NCBI GenBank assembly: GCA_947176675.1
Contig: CAMWRN010000134.1
Span: 1-6,720 of the forward strand
Direction of reading: 5' to 3'
DNA length: 6,720 nucleotides
DNA from: an uncultured Clostridia bacterium
Lineage (GTDB): Bacteria > Bacillota > Clostridia > Oscillospirales > Ruminococcaceae
Shown in pieces: positions 1 to 4,857 of the stretch. The notes below the pieces were generated by a model that was not told the DNA's origin, did not search any database, and saw nothing but the letters and a program-made list of their open reading frames with translations. A program made the translations under genes and the position numbers. The number at the start of each line of letters is the position of its first letter. Positions within the stretch are counted from its first letter, which is position 1.

Positions 1-19
1 TGGCAACATTTTGGCAACA
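1..19. repeat. Tandem pair of TGGCAACA
   Basis: TGGCAACA occurs at 1-8 and again at 12-19, an 11-base period. The pair may continue to the left outside the window. It could be arm-type recombinase sites or chance; no binding protein can be assigned. Confidence 0.5.
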
Positions 20-42
20 GAAAATCAGCAAGCCATAATAAA

Positions 43-59
43 TGATGTAATTGATGTAA
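43..59. repeat. Tandem pair of TGATGTAA
   Basis: TGATGTAA occurs at 43-50 and 52-59, a 9-base period. It is short and AT-rich, so chance is possible. Confidence 0.4.
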
Positions 60-192
60 AAATAGGCGTGTATTTGCATACAACTTAAACAAAAATAGTT
101 AATAACAACAAAGAATACGCCGAGTTCGAATAATAACTAAATTTTCAAAAGTCTCTATTTTACGCGGTTTGACGGCTGTGTTTTCGTTTTAT

Positions 193-211
193 GGTTCTAT
201 TGCGGTTCTAT
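193..211. repeat. Tandem pair of GGTTCTAT
   Basis: GGTTCTAT occurs at 193-200 and 204-211, an 11-base period (about one helical turn), so both copies would face the same side of the DNA. This resembles a recombinase arm site or small iteron, but two copies are weak evidence. Confidence 0.5.
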
Positions 212-228
212 AACGTTTAAAAAATTTT

Positions 229-278
229 CCCGCTGGTGTCAGATTCTGATAAAAACTCAGGATCACAGCATCAGCGGG
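229..278. repeat. Inverted repeat able to form a long hairpin
   Basis: CCCGCTGGTG at 229-238 faces CATCAGCGGG at 269-278. The ten positions pair with a single G-T wobble across a 30-base loop, and the loop contains a smaller self-complementary TCAGA-T-TCTGA. Read on the minus strand the stem is followed by AAAATTTTTT, so it could be a second, weaker leftward terminator. It could also be a structured protein-binding site. Confidence 0.5.
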
Positions 279-297
279 ATTTATGTATTCGGTGGTC

Positions 298-332
298 AAA
301 AACTCCCCACCCGTTTTTATTTACGGGCAGGG
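298..332 (-). terminator. Rho-independent terminator of the leftward unit
   Basis: Read on the minus strand, CCCTGCCCGT (complement of 323-332) pairs with ACGGGTGGGG (complement of 305-314). The 10-bp stem contains two G-T wobbles and has the 8-base loop AAATAAAA. AGTTTTT follows directly. It starts 18 bases after the stop at 351 of the VirD4 remnant, so it should end transcription of the leftward regulator-PcfB-VirD4 unit. The plus strand has no T-run after the stem, so it is not bidirectional. Confidence 0.8.
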
Positions 333-350
333 ATATGAACGGCAATTATT

Positions 351-1348
351 TTAAACGTCCTCGTCCATTTCCTTATAGTATTTCAAACACATATATTGGC
401 TCGCGGGTTTTGCTTTTTTCGCAAGGTCAATCAAATTCAACGACTTAAATTGCTCGTTATTTTCCGCTTCGCCTTTTGTATATTGTTCGGGAAATTCAAG
501 CGCGTCAAAAATCAAGTCCAAATCGGACTGAAAATTATCCTCGCCCTCCTTGACTTCGGCTTTTTTCAGCAGCTTCATAACCTCGGAAAAATTCTGCATT
601 TCGTGGTTTTCACATTCAACGAGATAGAAACAAAGCGCCGCCAGCAAAGCCTTTGTGCTGTCCGTCCAAAATTGATCGCCTCCGTCGCCGCCCTCCTTGG
701 AAGTGTTTTTCATCAAAACATTTACCATAGACCGAAGCAATTCGCCTTTTGGGTCGGTGCAGACATATGAAGTATTCGCCTGCATTAAATTCGGTTTTAC
801 ATAAAACGGGACTTACCAGAACCCGAACCGCCGATAACCATAACGTTGAGATTTTTCCGCGTCTGCCGAGTTATTCAGCGACATTTTTACGTCATTTGTG
901 AGGACGATATTATTGTCGATTATGTACTCGTGCTCCTTTTTCGCAGCCCTTAATTTCGGTATATCGGAGATTTTTATTTTTGTACTTTTTTCCGATTTAT
1001 CCGAAATATTTTTCTCGGATTTTTCGGTATTTTTATCGGTAATTTCCGAATTATTTTTATCCAAATTTTCCGTAATTTCGGGCTTGTCCCTTGCCTTAAA
1101 CCAACCCTTGATTTTGGCAAAAATCCTTTTAAAAATATTTTCTTTTTCGGTGGTCTATCAAGCAACGACTTTATTTCCTTTTGATTAGCCCACCGAGCAG
1201 AACCGTGTTCCTCACCCTTCCTATGAAATTTTTTCTTGTTCGTGACTTTCATCAGCGCGTACAGACCAATTCCGAACGCCGCAAAAATCGGGAACTGCAA
1301 AGCCTTTTCGCCCTTTTTCAATTGCTCCAAAACTACATCGGTATCCAT
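351..1348 (-). pseudogene. VirD4/TraG (PcfC)-type conjugative coupling protein, frameshifted and 3'-truncated
   Basis: This is the remnant of a type IV coupling protein, the membrane ATPase that brings relaxase-bound DNA to the conjugation channel. In order it shows a hydrophobic segment (FPIFAAFGIGLYALMKV), the family motif HGSARWA before a lysine-rich linker, a Walker A loop GGSGSGKSRF (minus strand, 808-832), and then SYVCTDPKGELLRS. The pieces lie in different frames. A T5 run at 1143-1147 looks one base short, an extra T lies at 871-872, and the A4 run at 803-806 is one base short. Correcting these gives one continuous product of about 330 residues. Normal family members have about 600, and the C-terminal half, including Walker B, is missing: homology ends near YYKE just before the stop. 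The start at 1348 overlaps the upstream gene by 16 bases and has no clear ribosome binding site, so the original N-terminus may also be altered. Family assignment is strong; loss of function is likely unless the indels are sequencing errors. Confidence 0.85.
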
Positions 1349-2010
1349 AAGCGTGGCTCGTCGCTTGACGTTTCCATAAAATTCACAGGAATATCGTGTT
1401 CAGCGCAGTACGCCTGAAAGCCCTCAACCTGTTCCTTTTCAATAGTAATCATTCGATGGGTCTGTTCGGGAGCTTTCATTTTTTCCCGCACAATTCCCTG
1501 AACGATAGAGTTTACCGCCTCCTTGTCTTTCACATTGAAGAAAACGGACAGCGTATTTTCCTTGCCGCTTTCCCGTATCGCCGCAACGGGAATCTCCATT
1601 TTCTTGGTTTGCTTGAGGAACTCGCCGTAATCCTCTTTAGCAAAGCTTGGGAGCATTGTGACCTCGCCGCCCTCTTTAAGTTTTTGGTACGTCACCTCGC
1701 CGCCAGACAGTACCTCGTCCGCAAGTTCCATTTGCAAAGCCATATCGCCGTCCGTAACAAGGGTGCTTACTTTGGGAAGATACCGAGCCAATTCTGGGCT
1801 TGCATATTTAAGATGCCAAATCGCAAGTGACGGTACTTTATACACTTTAGCCATTTCAGCCGCAAGTGCTGAGTTTACAGGCAGATGCCCGTTTTCATAC
1901 TTGGAAAGCGTACCGACTTCCGAAATTCCGAGCAGTACAATAGCTTGTTCCTGCGTTAAACCTGCCTGTTCACGACAAGTTTTGTAGTATAACTTGTTGG
2001 GATTAGACAT
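1333..2010 (-). CDS. XRE-type HTH protein fused to a PcfB/DUF3801-like conjugation domain
   Basis: 225 residues. Residues 8-60 form a Cro/CI-type helix-turn-helix (CREQAGLTQEQAIVLLGIS, then LSKYENG). Residues 103-170 (GEVTYQKLKEGGEV, a charged helix, FFNVKDKEAVNSIV) follow the pattern of PcfB/DUF3801 proteins of Gram-positive conjugative elements, and the C-terminus (EGFQAYCAEHDIPVNFME) may be a second related unit. PcfB works beside the coupling protein PcfC, and its gene normally lies directly upstream of that gene. Here the VirD4 remnant follows with a 16-base overlap, which supports the reading. ATG at 2010 is preferred over TTG at 2016 because of AAGGAAGTG on the minus strand about 10 bases upstream. 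An HTH in front of this domain is not what I expect, so the gene may be a fusion; an 11-base direct repeat lies at the seam. HTH confident, PcfB-like domain moderate. Confidence 0.6.
   Translation of the reverse strand: MSNPNKLYYKTCREQAGLTQEQAIVLLGISEVGTLSKYENGHLPVNSALAAEMAKVYKVPSLAIWHLKYASPELARYLPKVSTLVTDGDMALQMELADEVLSGGEVTYQKLKEGGEVTMLPSFAKEDYGEFLKQTKKMEIPVAAIRESGKENTLSVFFNVKDKEAVNSIVQGIVREKMKAPEQTHRMITIEKEQVEGFQAYCAEHDIPVNFMETSSDEPRLWIPM
1661..1704. repeat. 11-bp direct repeat at the domain seam
   Basis: ACCTCGCCGCC occurs at 1661-1671 and 1694-1704, exactly 33 bases (11 codons) apart. It encodes the repeated residues GGEVT at the boundary between the HTH half and the PcfB-like half of the overlapping gene. 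It may mark slippage or the site where two genes joined. Confidence 0.5.
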
Positions 2011-2054
2011 TCTCAATCACTTCCTTTTGAGGTATAATTGATTTAACAAAAGCA

Positions 2055-2252
2055 TTATGTTGACATATGCTCGGGAATACCCAGTGCTTCAGTAATAGAT
2101 TTTGTGATACGGTCTGAACAGCGCACACCACACATAAAGCTGTCAATAGTGCCTTTGCTGCAACCTGCCGCTTTTGCCAAATCAGCATGAGTCCATTCCC
2201 GCAAAGCCAACTGCTTTTTAACCTCTGCCTTAAATGCAATAAAATCCTGCAT
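2055..2252 (-). CDS. Small XRE/Cro-family HTH regulator
   Basis: 65 residues. Residues 10-58 form a compact helix-turn-helix (LREWTHADLAKAAGCSKGTIDSF, then a recognition-helix-like segment and ITEALGIP), so it should be a cytoplasmic DNA-binding regulator. ATG at 2252 is chosen because AGGAGG lies 7 bases upstream on the minus strand (2260-2265); the longer reading from 2288 would pass through that site. It is the first gene of the leftward unit, 44 bases ahead of the HTH-PcfB-like gene. Its promoter overlaps an oppositely directed one, so it may control the choice between the leftward conjugation genes and the rightward genes. That role is inferred from the layout alone. It has three cysteines (31, 41, 45), but I see no metal-binding motif. 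Confidence 0.8.
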   Translation of the reverse strand: MQDFIAFKAEVKKQLALREWTHADLAKAAGCSKGTIDSFMCGVRCSDRITKSITEALGIPEHMST

Positions 2253-2269
2253 AGATACACCTCCTGTAT

Positions 2270-2298
2270 TGTATAATAAACTTGACAATTTTGGTAAA
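2270..2298 (-). promoter_or_regulatory. Promoter of the leftward regulator/conjugation unit
   Basis: On the minus strand, TTTACC (complement of 2293-2298) lies 17 bases from TATACA (complement of 2270-2275). The -10 element sits just upstream of the ribosome binding site of the small XRE gene, so the leader would be short. The -35 is only a fair match. It overlaps the plus-strand promoter at 2282-2310, so the two polymerases should exclude each other. Confidence 0.5.
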
Positions 2299-2310
2299 AA
2301 GTTGTATCAT
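2282..2310 (+). promoter_or_regulatory. Strong rightward promoter
   Basis: A perfect TTGACA -35 at 2282-2287 is followed after 17 bases by TATCAT at 2305-2310. It points toward the truncated XRE gene at 2485, leaving a leader of about 165 bases that contains several inverted repeats. It overlaps the leftward promoter, the usual layout of a regulatory switch. Confidence 0.6.
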
Positions 2311-2333
2311 ATAAGTGCCACCCAACATGATAC
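2304..2333. repeat. Inverted repeat GTATCAT/ATGATAC over the rightward promoter
   Basis: GTATCAT (2304-2310) covers the rightward -10 element and is mirrored by ATGATAC at 2327-2333, with 16 bases between. The spacing suits two repressor half-sites or a weak leader hairpin. No binding protein can be assigned. Confidence 0.4.
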
Positions 2334-2341
2334 CGACTTTT

Positions 2342-2356
2342 CTGCAAATTTGCGGA
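2342..2356 (+). repeat. Copy 1 of a 15-bp inverted sequence containing GCAAATTTGC
   Basis: CTGCAAATTTGCGGA, with the perfect palindrome GCAAATTTGC at 2344-2353. The exact reverse complement occurs at 2846-2860. The two copies thus stand in inverted orientation about 500 bases apart, each a short distance ahead of the duplicated promoter block. It may be an operator or a trace of rearrangement. Confidence 0.6.
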
Positions 2357-2375
2357 AGTTTTTATTGTGTTGCGG

Positions 2376-2407
2376 TTGTAATATTTGTTTTACAATTTAT
2401 ATTATAT
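2376..2407 (+). promoter_or_regulatory. Promoter/operator block, copy 1
   Basis: A 32-bp block beginning with the near-palindrome TTGTAATA-TTTG-TTTTACAA (2376-2395) and continuing TTTATATTATAT. TTGTAA can act as a -35 with TATATT or TATTAT as the -10 (16 or 18 bases apart), so the palindrome would cover the -35 and spacer, a typical repressor position. The block recurs at 2861-2892 with a single difference (T here, A there), which makes the second copy's palindrome perfect. Here it precedes the truncated XRE gene. Confidence 0.6.
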
Positions 2408-2410
2408 TGA

Positions 2411-2455
2411 TTATTGTCTAATAGCCAACAGAATTTTAGACGATAATCTAAAATT
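2411..2455. promoter_or_regulatory. Cluster of inverted repeats, likely operator
   Basis: AATTTTAGA (2432-2440) and TCTAAAATT (2447-2455) are perfect 9-bp arms around six bases. In addition TTATTGTCTAA (2411-2421) matches the complement of TTAGACGATAA (2436-2446) with one mismatch. The related half-sites lie just after the predicted start of transcription and before the ribosome binding site of the XRE gene at 2485. This suits autorepression, or an mRNA hairpin ahead of that gene. Confidence 0.5.
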
Positions 2456-2484
2456 AGCGTTTTGCATAAAAGGAGGACGTAATT

Positions 2485-2634
2485 TTGGATATTGTAGATA
2501 AATTGCAAGCCCTTCTTAATAAGAATATGAATTTTGCTTCCATTGAGAAAGAACTTAAAATGGGTAACGGAATAATAGGAAAATGGAGAAAGCAAAGTCC
2601 TTCGTGTGATAAAATAAGTAAAGTAGCCAATTAC
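2485..2634 (+). pseudogene. XRE-family HTH regulator, 3'-truncated
   Basis: The first 50 residues read as a Cro/CI-type regulator (MDIVDKLQALLNK, a helix-turn-helix around residues 17-37, then DKISKVANY). The start is TTG, chosen because AGGAGG lies 8 bases upstream (2471-2476). Full relatives continue with a hydrophobic end like DCSVDYLLGRTDNP, as in the intact gene at 2901. Here similarity stops at Tyr50, exactly where the stop codon of the opposing zinc-ribbon gene begins, and the frame runs on to 2712 with unrelated antisense residues. The ribosome binding site and operators look intact, so a short HTH protein of 75 residues could still be made and might act as a competitor. Truncated by rearrangement is the simplest reading. 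Confidence 0.65.
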
Positions 2635-2834
2635 TCCCTTAGCCATGCTTCGGGAATTTTCGCGTCAATGCTTTGCATCATTTCCGATAGCTCTGAAATA
2701 AGCCTCCTGTAACATTCTTTTGAGCAGAAAAAACTCTTAAATCTTTTTCCGTCAAGTTGTTTACCGCATTGCATACATGAAGTGTAGTACTCTTCAATGT
2801 TATTTGGCAATTTCTGCTTATAACTATTATCCAT
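2631..2834 (-). CDS. Small zinc-ribbon protein of unknown function
   Basis: 67 residues with a clear four-cysteine metal site: C20-x2-C23-x13-C37-x3-C41 (CMQCGK and CSKEC), followed by a charged helix RRLISELSEMMQSIDAKIPEAW. The pattern suggests a single zinc-binding ribbon or treble-clef, of the kind used to bind DNA, RNA or protein. ATG at 2834 is chosen because AAAGG lies 5 bases upstream (minus strand) with GGAG just before it; a TTG start at 2852 is less likely. The gene is read against its neighbours, and its stop codon overlaps the last conserved codon of the truncated XRE gene. I do not recognise the family. Confidence 0.6.
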   Translation of the reverse strand: MDNSYKQKLPNNIEEYYTSCMQCGKQLDGKRFKSFFCSKECYRRLISELSEMMQSIDAKIPEAWLRE

Positions 2835-2845
2835 AATAGCCTTTC

Positions 2846-2860
2846 TCCGCAAATTTGCAG
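2846..2860 (-). repeat. Copy 2 of the 15-bp inverted sequence containing GCAAATTTGC
   Basis: Exact reverse complement of 2342-2356, with the palindrome at 2849-2858. It lies directly ahead of the zinc-ribbon gene and includes the GGA of its upstream purine stretch. It also abuts the second promoter/operator block. Confidence 0.6.
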
Positions 2861-2892
2861 TTGTAATATTTGTATTACAATTTATATTATAT
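2861..2892 (+). promoter_or_regulatory. Promoter/operator block, copy 2
   Basis: Matches 2376-2407 at 31 of 32 positions. TTGTAATA (2861-2868) and TATTACAA (2873-2880) are perfect 8-bp arms around TTTG. With TTGTAA as -35 and TATTAT (2885-2890) as -10 the spacing is 18. Transcription would then begin around 2897, only a few bases before the ATG at 2901. This is the likely promoter of the five-gene rightward unit. Confidence 0.65.
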
Positions 2893-2907
2893 CGCCATAT
2901 ATGGCGA
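2892..2907. promoter_or_regulatory. 16-bp perfect palindrome across the XRE start codon
   Basis: TCGCCATATATGGCGA is perfectly self-complementary and contains the ATG (2901-2903) of the XRE gene. It also lies right at the predicted start of transcription, so it is a good candidate for an autorepressor operator. It could equally fold in the mRNA and hide the start codon. Confidence 0.55.
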
Positions 2908-3113
2908 ATAAGATAAAAGAGTTTTCTAAATTAAAAAATATTTCTCTAAAGAATATTTTAGAAAACTGCAATCTTGATTCAAATACTTTTTCGCATATGT
3001 TACACGGCAAAGCCATTGCATTTGATAGCCTTGCAAAAATTGCTGATTACCTTGACTGCTCAGTTGATTATCTTTTAGGACGAACAGATAATCCTGATTC
3101 ACATAAATTATAG
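2901..3113 (+). CDS. XRE-family HTH regulator, first gene of the rightward unit
   Basis: 70 residues of Cro/CI type: helix-turn-helix at about 13-45 (ISLKNILENCNLDSNTFSHMLHGKAI) and the usual ending DSLAKIADYLDCSVDYLLGRTDN. It probably binds DNA as a dimer and represses its own operon. The ATG at 2901 gives the standard N-terminus but has no ribosome binding site upstream. With the predicted promoter, the message would be leaderless or nearly so, which would keep expression low or condition-dependent. The next gene begins 21 bases after the stop with its own AGGAGG. The truncated regulator at 2485 is a relative standing behind a copy of the same promoter block, suggesting local duplication. 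Confidence 0.8.
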   Translation: MANKIKEFSKLKNISLKNILENCNLDSNTFSHMLHGKAIAFDSLAKIADYLDCSVDYLLGRTDNPDSHKL

Positions 3114-3134
3114 ACAGGAGGACTAACAAAATAT

Positions 3135-4310
3135 ATGGGATTACTTAATTTTTTTAAAAAAATCAATAATTCAGAACCGCCTATTCCTGATAGCGAAAAG
3201 AAATATTATCAGTCTGATAGCTATTACACAAAGAAAGCACATCAAGGCACACAATTTGAACATGATGTTATAACCTTTGAAGAACGAAAAAATACATCTA
3301 TCCCGTCAAAAAATGGATTGTATGTTGCAGAAATTCTTTTATTAGAATATTGCTCCTATGGAACTTATCCGCACCCAAAAGACGGATACCCTGGATTTTG
3401 GTGGTTTGAATATGGCATAAGGAACGTTGGTGCAAAGCTTCAATCTCTTGAAGAACGGGGTTTTATCAGAATATCATCGCCAAGTGAAAGCATTTCCAGT
3501 TTGACAATTCCGCAGCTTAAAGAAATATTAGGTGCGTTTAACTTGTCGACCAGCGGGAAAAAGGACAATTTGGTACAGCGTATAAAAAACAATTTGAGCA
3601 ATGACGATCTATCCGATTATATTTCAGAATGTAAATACACTTTGACGGACTTAGGAAAAAACGAGTTGTCCGAAAACGAATATGTCCCTTATGTTCATAA
3701 AAAGAAACCGCTTGGCATTACTGTATGGGAAATTAACAGCAGAATATCTAAAGAAATCAATTGGCAAAAGCATTTTCGTGATATGTTTTGGAAAGAATTT
3801 AGTACACAATGTCAACAACACATAAAAGAACAGAATTACGGTTTTTATCGCAACACTCGCTTTGATATGGCAATGTTTTTGAAAGAAGAACAAAAATATT
3901 ATGACGCTATCGCATTACTTTCCGAGGTCGTTTTTTGGGATTTGACTGGATGCGGTAACAGTTTTAATTACAATAGTTTTTTAGAAGTTGAATTCGGACT
4001 AAATAACCAGTTTGGAAACGGATTTTTGTTCCCATATGAAAAATCAATTATGACCGTTGCACCTGGGATTGTAAGGGAAATTGGCATATGTCAAAAAAAA
4101 CTTAATCTAAGTGACGATGATCTAAGAGCTTTTTTGACAGAAAACATAAAAGTTTTTACAGCCCCTGTTCAATTCTTTACATATGACGAAATTGTCGATA
4201 TTATCTTTTGGGAACGCGATAAGGACACTTCTCAACTAAAAAAAGTTTACGACAAAGCAAAGAAACGTTTTGACCCACAAAATCCAAATATACTTTCAAC
4301 ACAAAAATAA
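3135..4310 (+). CDS. SAP-domain protein of unknown function
   Basis: 391 residues. Residues 60-113 (GLYVAEILLLEYCSYGTYP to LQSLEERGFIRI) look like a winged-helix. Residues 121-152 match a SAP domain, a short DNA-binding helical motif (LTIPQLKEILGAFNLSTSGKKDNLVQRI). Residues 240-270 (DMAMFLKEEQKYYDAIALLSEVVFWDLTG) resemble a TPR-like helical pair, and the C-terminal third is mixed and unassigned. I see no enzyme motif, signal peptide or membrane segment, so a cytoplasmic DNA-binding or scaffold role is the best guess. AGGAGG (3116-3121) lies 13 bases from the ATG, longer than ideal, but no nearer in-frame start exists. The nuclease gene follows after 13 bases. Its base composition is visibly more AT-rich than the RhuM and recombinase genes, which suggests a separate origin. 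Confidence 0.65.
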   Translation: MGLLNFFKKINNSEPPIPDSEKKYYQSDSYYTKKAHQGTQFEHDVITFEERKNTSIPSKNGLYVAEILLLEYCSYGTYPHPKDGYPGFWWFEYGIRNVGAKLQSLEERGFIRISSPSESISSLTIPQLKEILGAFNLSTSGKKDNLVQRIKNNLSNDDLSDYISECKYTLTDLGKNELSENEYVPYVHKKKPLGITVWEINSRISKEINWQKHFRDMFWKEFSTQCQQHIKEQNYGFYRNTRFDMAMFLKEEQKYYDAIALLSEVVFWDLTGCGNSFNYNSFLEVEFGLNNQFGNGFLFPYEKSIMTVAPGIVREIGICQKKLNLSDDDLRAFLTENIKVFTAPVQFFTYDEIVDIIFWERDKDTSQLKKVYDKAKKRFDPQNPNILSTQK

Positions 4311-4323
4311 GGAGGAATTAACT

Positions 4324-4857
4324 ATGTACACAGGCAAAGAACAATTTATCACAGAACAGGGACAAGCCGCAGCGAACGTAACCGATTTTTGGCGCTGGAG
4401 TGGCTCTAATCTTCTCGATAATACATATCGCGGTATGCTTGCGGAGTTCCTCGTTGCAAGAGCTTTAAATCTTGACAGTATTGCCCGTGCGGAATGGGGA
4501 CTTTATGACCTGCTGTACGGCGATACAAAAATTGAAGTCAAGTCCTCCGCATACGTTCAGGCTTGGGAGCAAAAGGAACTGTACTCACCGAGATTTGATA
4601 TTCATGTACCGGTTTCCGAGGGAAAGCGGCAGTCTGATATTTACATATTTTCCCTACTAAATGAAAAAGAGAGAGACAAGGTTGACCCTCTCGACCTCAA
4701 TCAATGGGATTTTTATATTGTGAAAACTTCCGTTATCGACTCAACCTTTGATATGCAGAAAAGCGTTTCCTTGTCGTTGATCGAGCCTATAGCCATAAAG
4801 GTAAAATTCACGGGAATAAAGCAGGCTGTCGATATGATAGGAGCAGCAGCCGTATGA
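4324..4857 (+). CDS. PD-(D/E)XK nuclease-like protein
   Basis: 177 residues. The fold signature is visible in order: a helix with Glu41 (TYRGMLAEFLVARAL), Asp62 in WGLYDLLYG, Glu71-x-Lys73 in KIEVKSS, and Gln79 in AYVQAW. These match the acidic and lysine active-site residues of the PD-(D/E)XK superfamily, which holds many restriction enzymes and resolvases and cuts DNA with divalent metal. All expected residues are present, so the protein may be active, although some members are not. No separate DNA-recognition domain is seen, and its size fits a single-domain nuclease needing a partner. ATG at 4324 follows AAGGAGG (4309-4315) at 8 bases; the upstream ATG at 4270 lies inside the SAP gene and is rejected. 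Its stop overlaps the RhuM start (ATGA), so the two are translationally coupled. Confidence 0.7.
   Translation: MYTGKEQFITEQGQAAANVTDFWRWSGSNLLDNTYRGMLAEFLVARALNLDSIARAEWGLYDLLYGDTKIEVKSSAYVQAWEQKELYSPRFDIHVPVSEGKRQSDIYIFSLLNEKERDKVDPLDLNQWDFYIVKTSVIDSTFDMQKSVSLSLIEPIAIKVKFTGIKQAVDMIGAAAV

Larger units (their letters stand above)
1..297. other. Gene-poor left edge
   Basis: I see no convincing gene here. All three plus-strand frames are open for the first 30 to 90 bases, so the tail of a gene from outside the window is possible, but none of the short peptides is recognisable. The stretch is AT-rich and contains three pairs of short direct repeats plus one hairpin, listed separately. It lies downstream of the terminator that closes the leftward VirD4 remnant, so it is probably intergenic or element-boundary DNA. 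Confidence 0.5.

Noticed and set aside
1..211. CRISPR array
   Set aside because: The repeats are only 8 bases with spacers of 1 to 3 bases and differ between pairs, so they do not form an array.
300..380. Group II intron or insertion sequence ending the VirD4 gene
   Set aside because: Neither a GTGYG-type intron start, a domain V-like sequence nor terminal inverted repeats with a target duplication could be seen; a plain deletion is simpler.
236..448. Plus-strand open frame of 70 codons
   Set aside because: It begins inside the hairpin at 229-278, crosses the terminator and enters the VirD4 remnant antisense; no plausible start signal.
396..770. Plus-strand open frame of 124 codons
   Set aside because: It is antisense to the VirD4 remnant, is rich in Phe and Leu as expected for a shadow frame, and has no ribosome binding site or known motif.
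1396..1987. Two plus-strand open frames of 109 and 144 codons
   Set aside because: Both are antisense to the HTH-PcfB-like gene and overlap each other; no start signal or recognisable domain.
2362..2646. Minus-strand open frame of 94 codons with membrane-like residues
   Set aside because: It runs through the operators and the antisense of the truncated XRE gene; its hydrophobicity follows from AT-rich DNA and there is no ribosome binding site.
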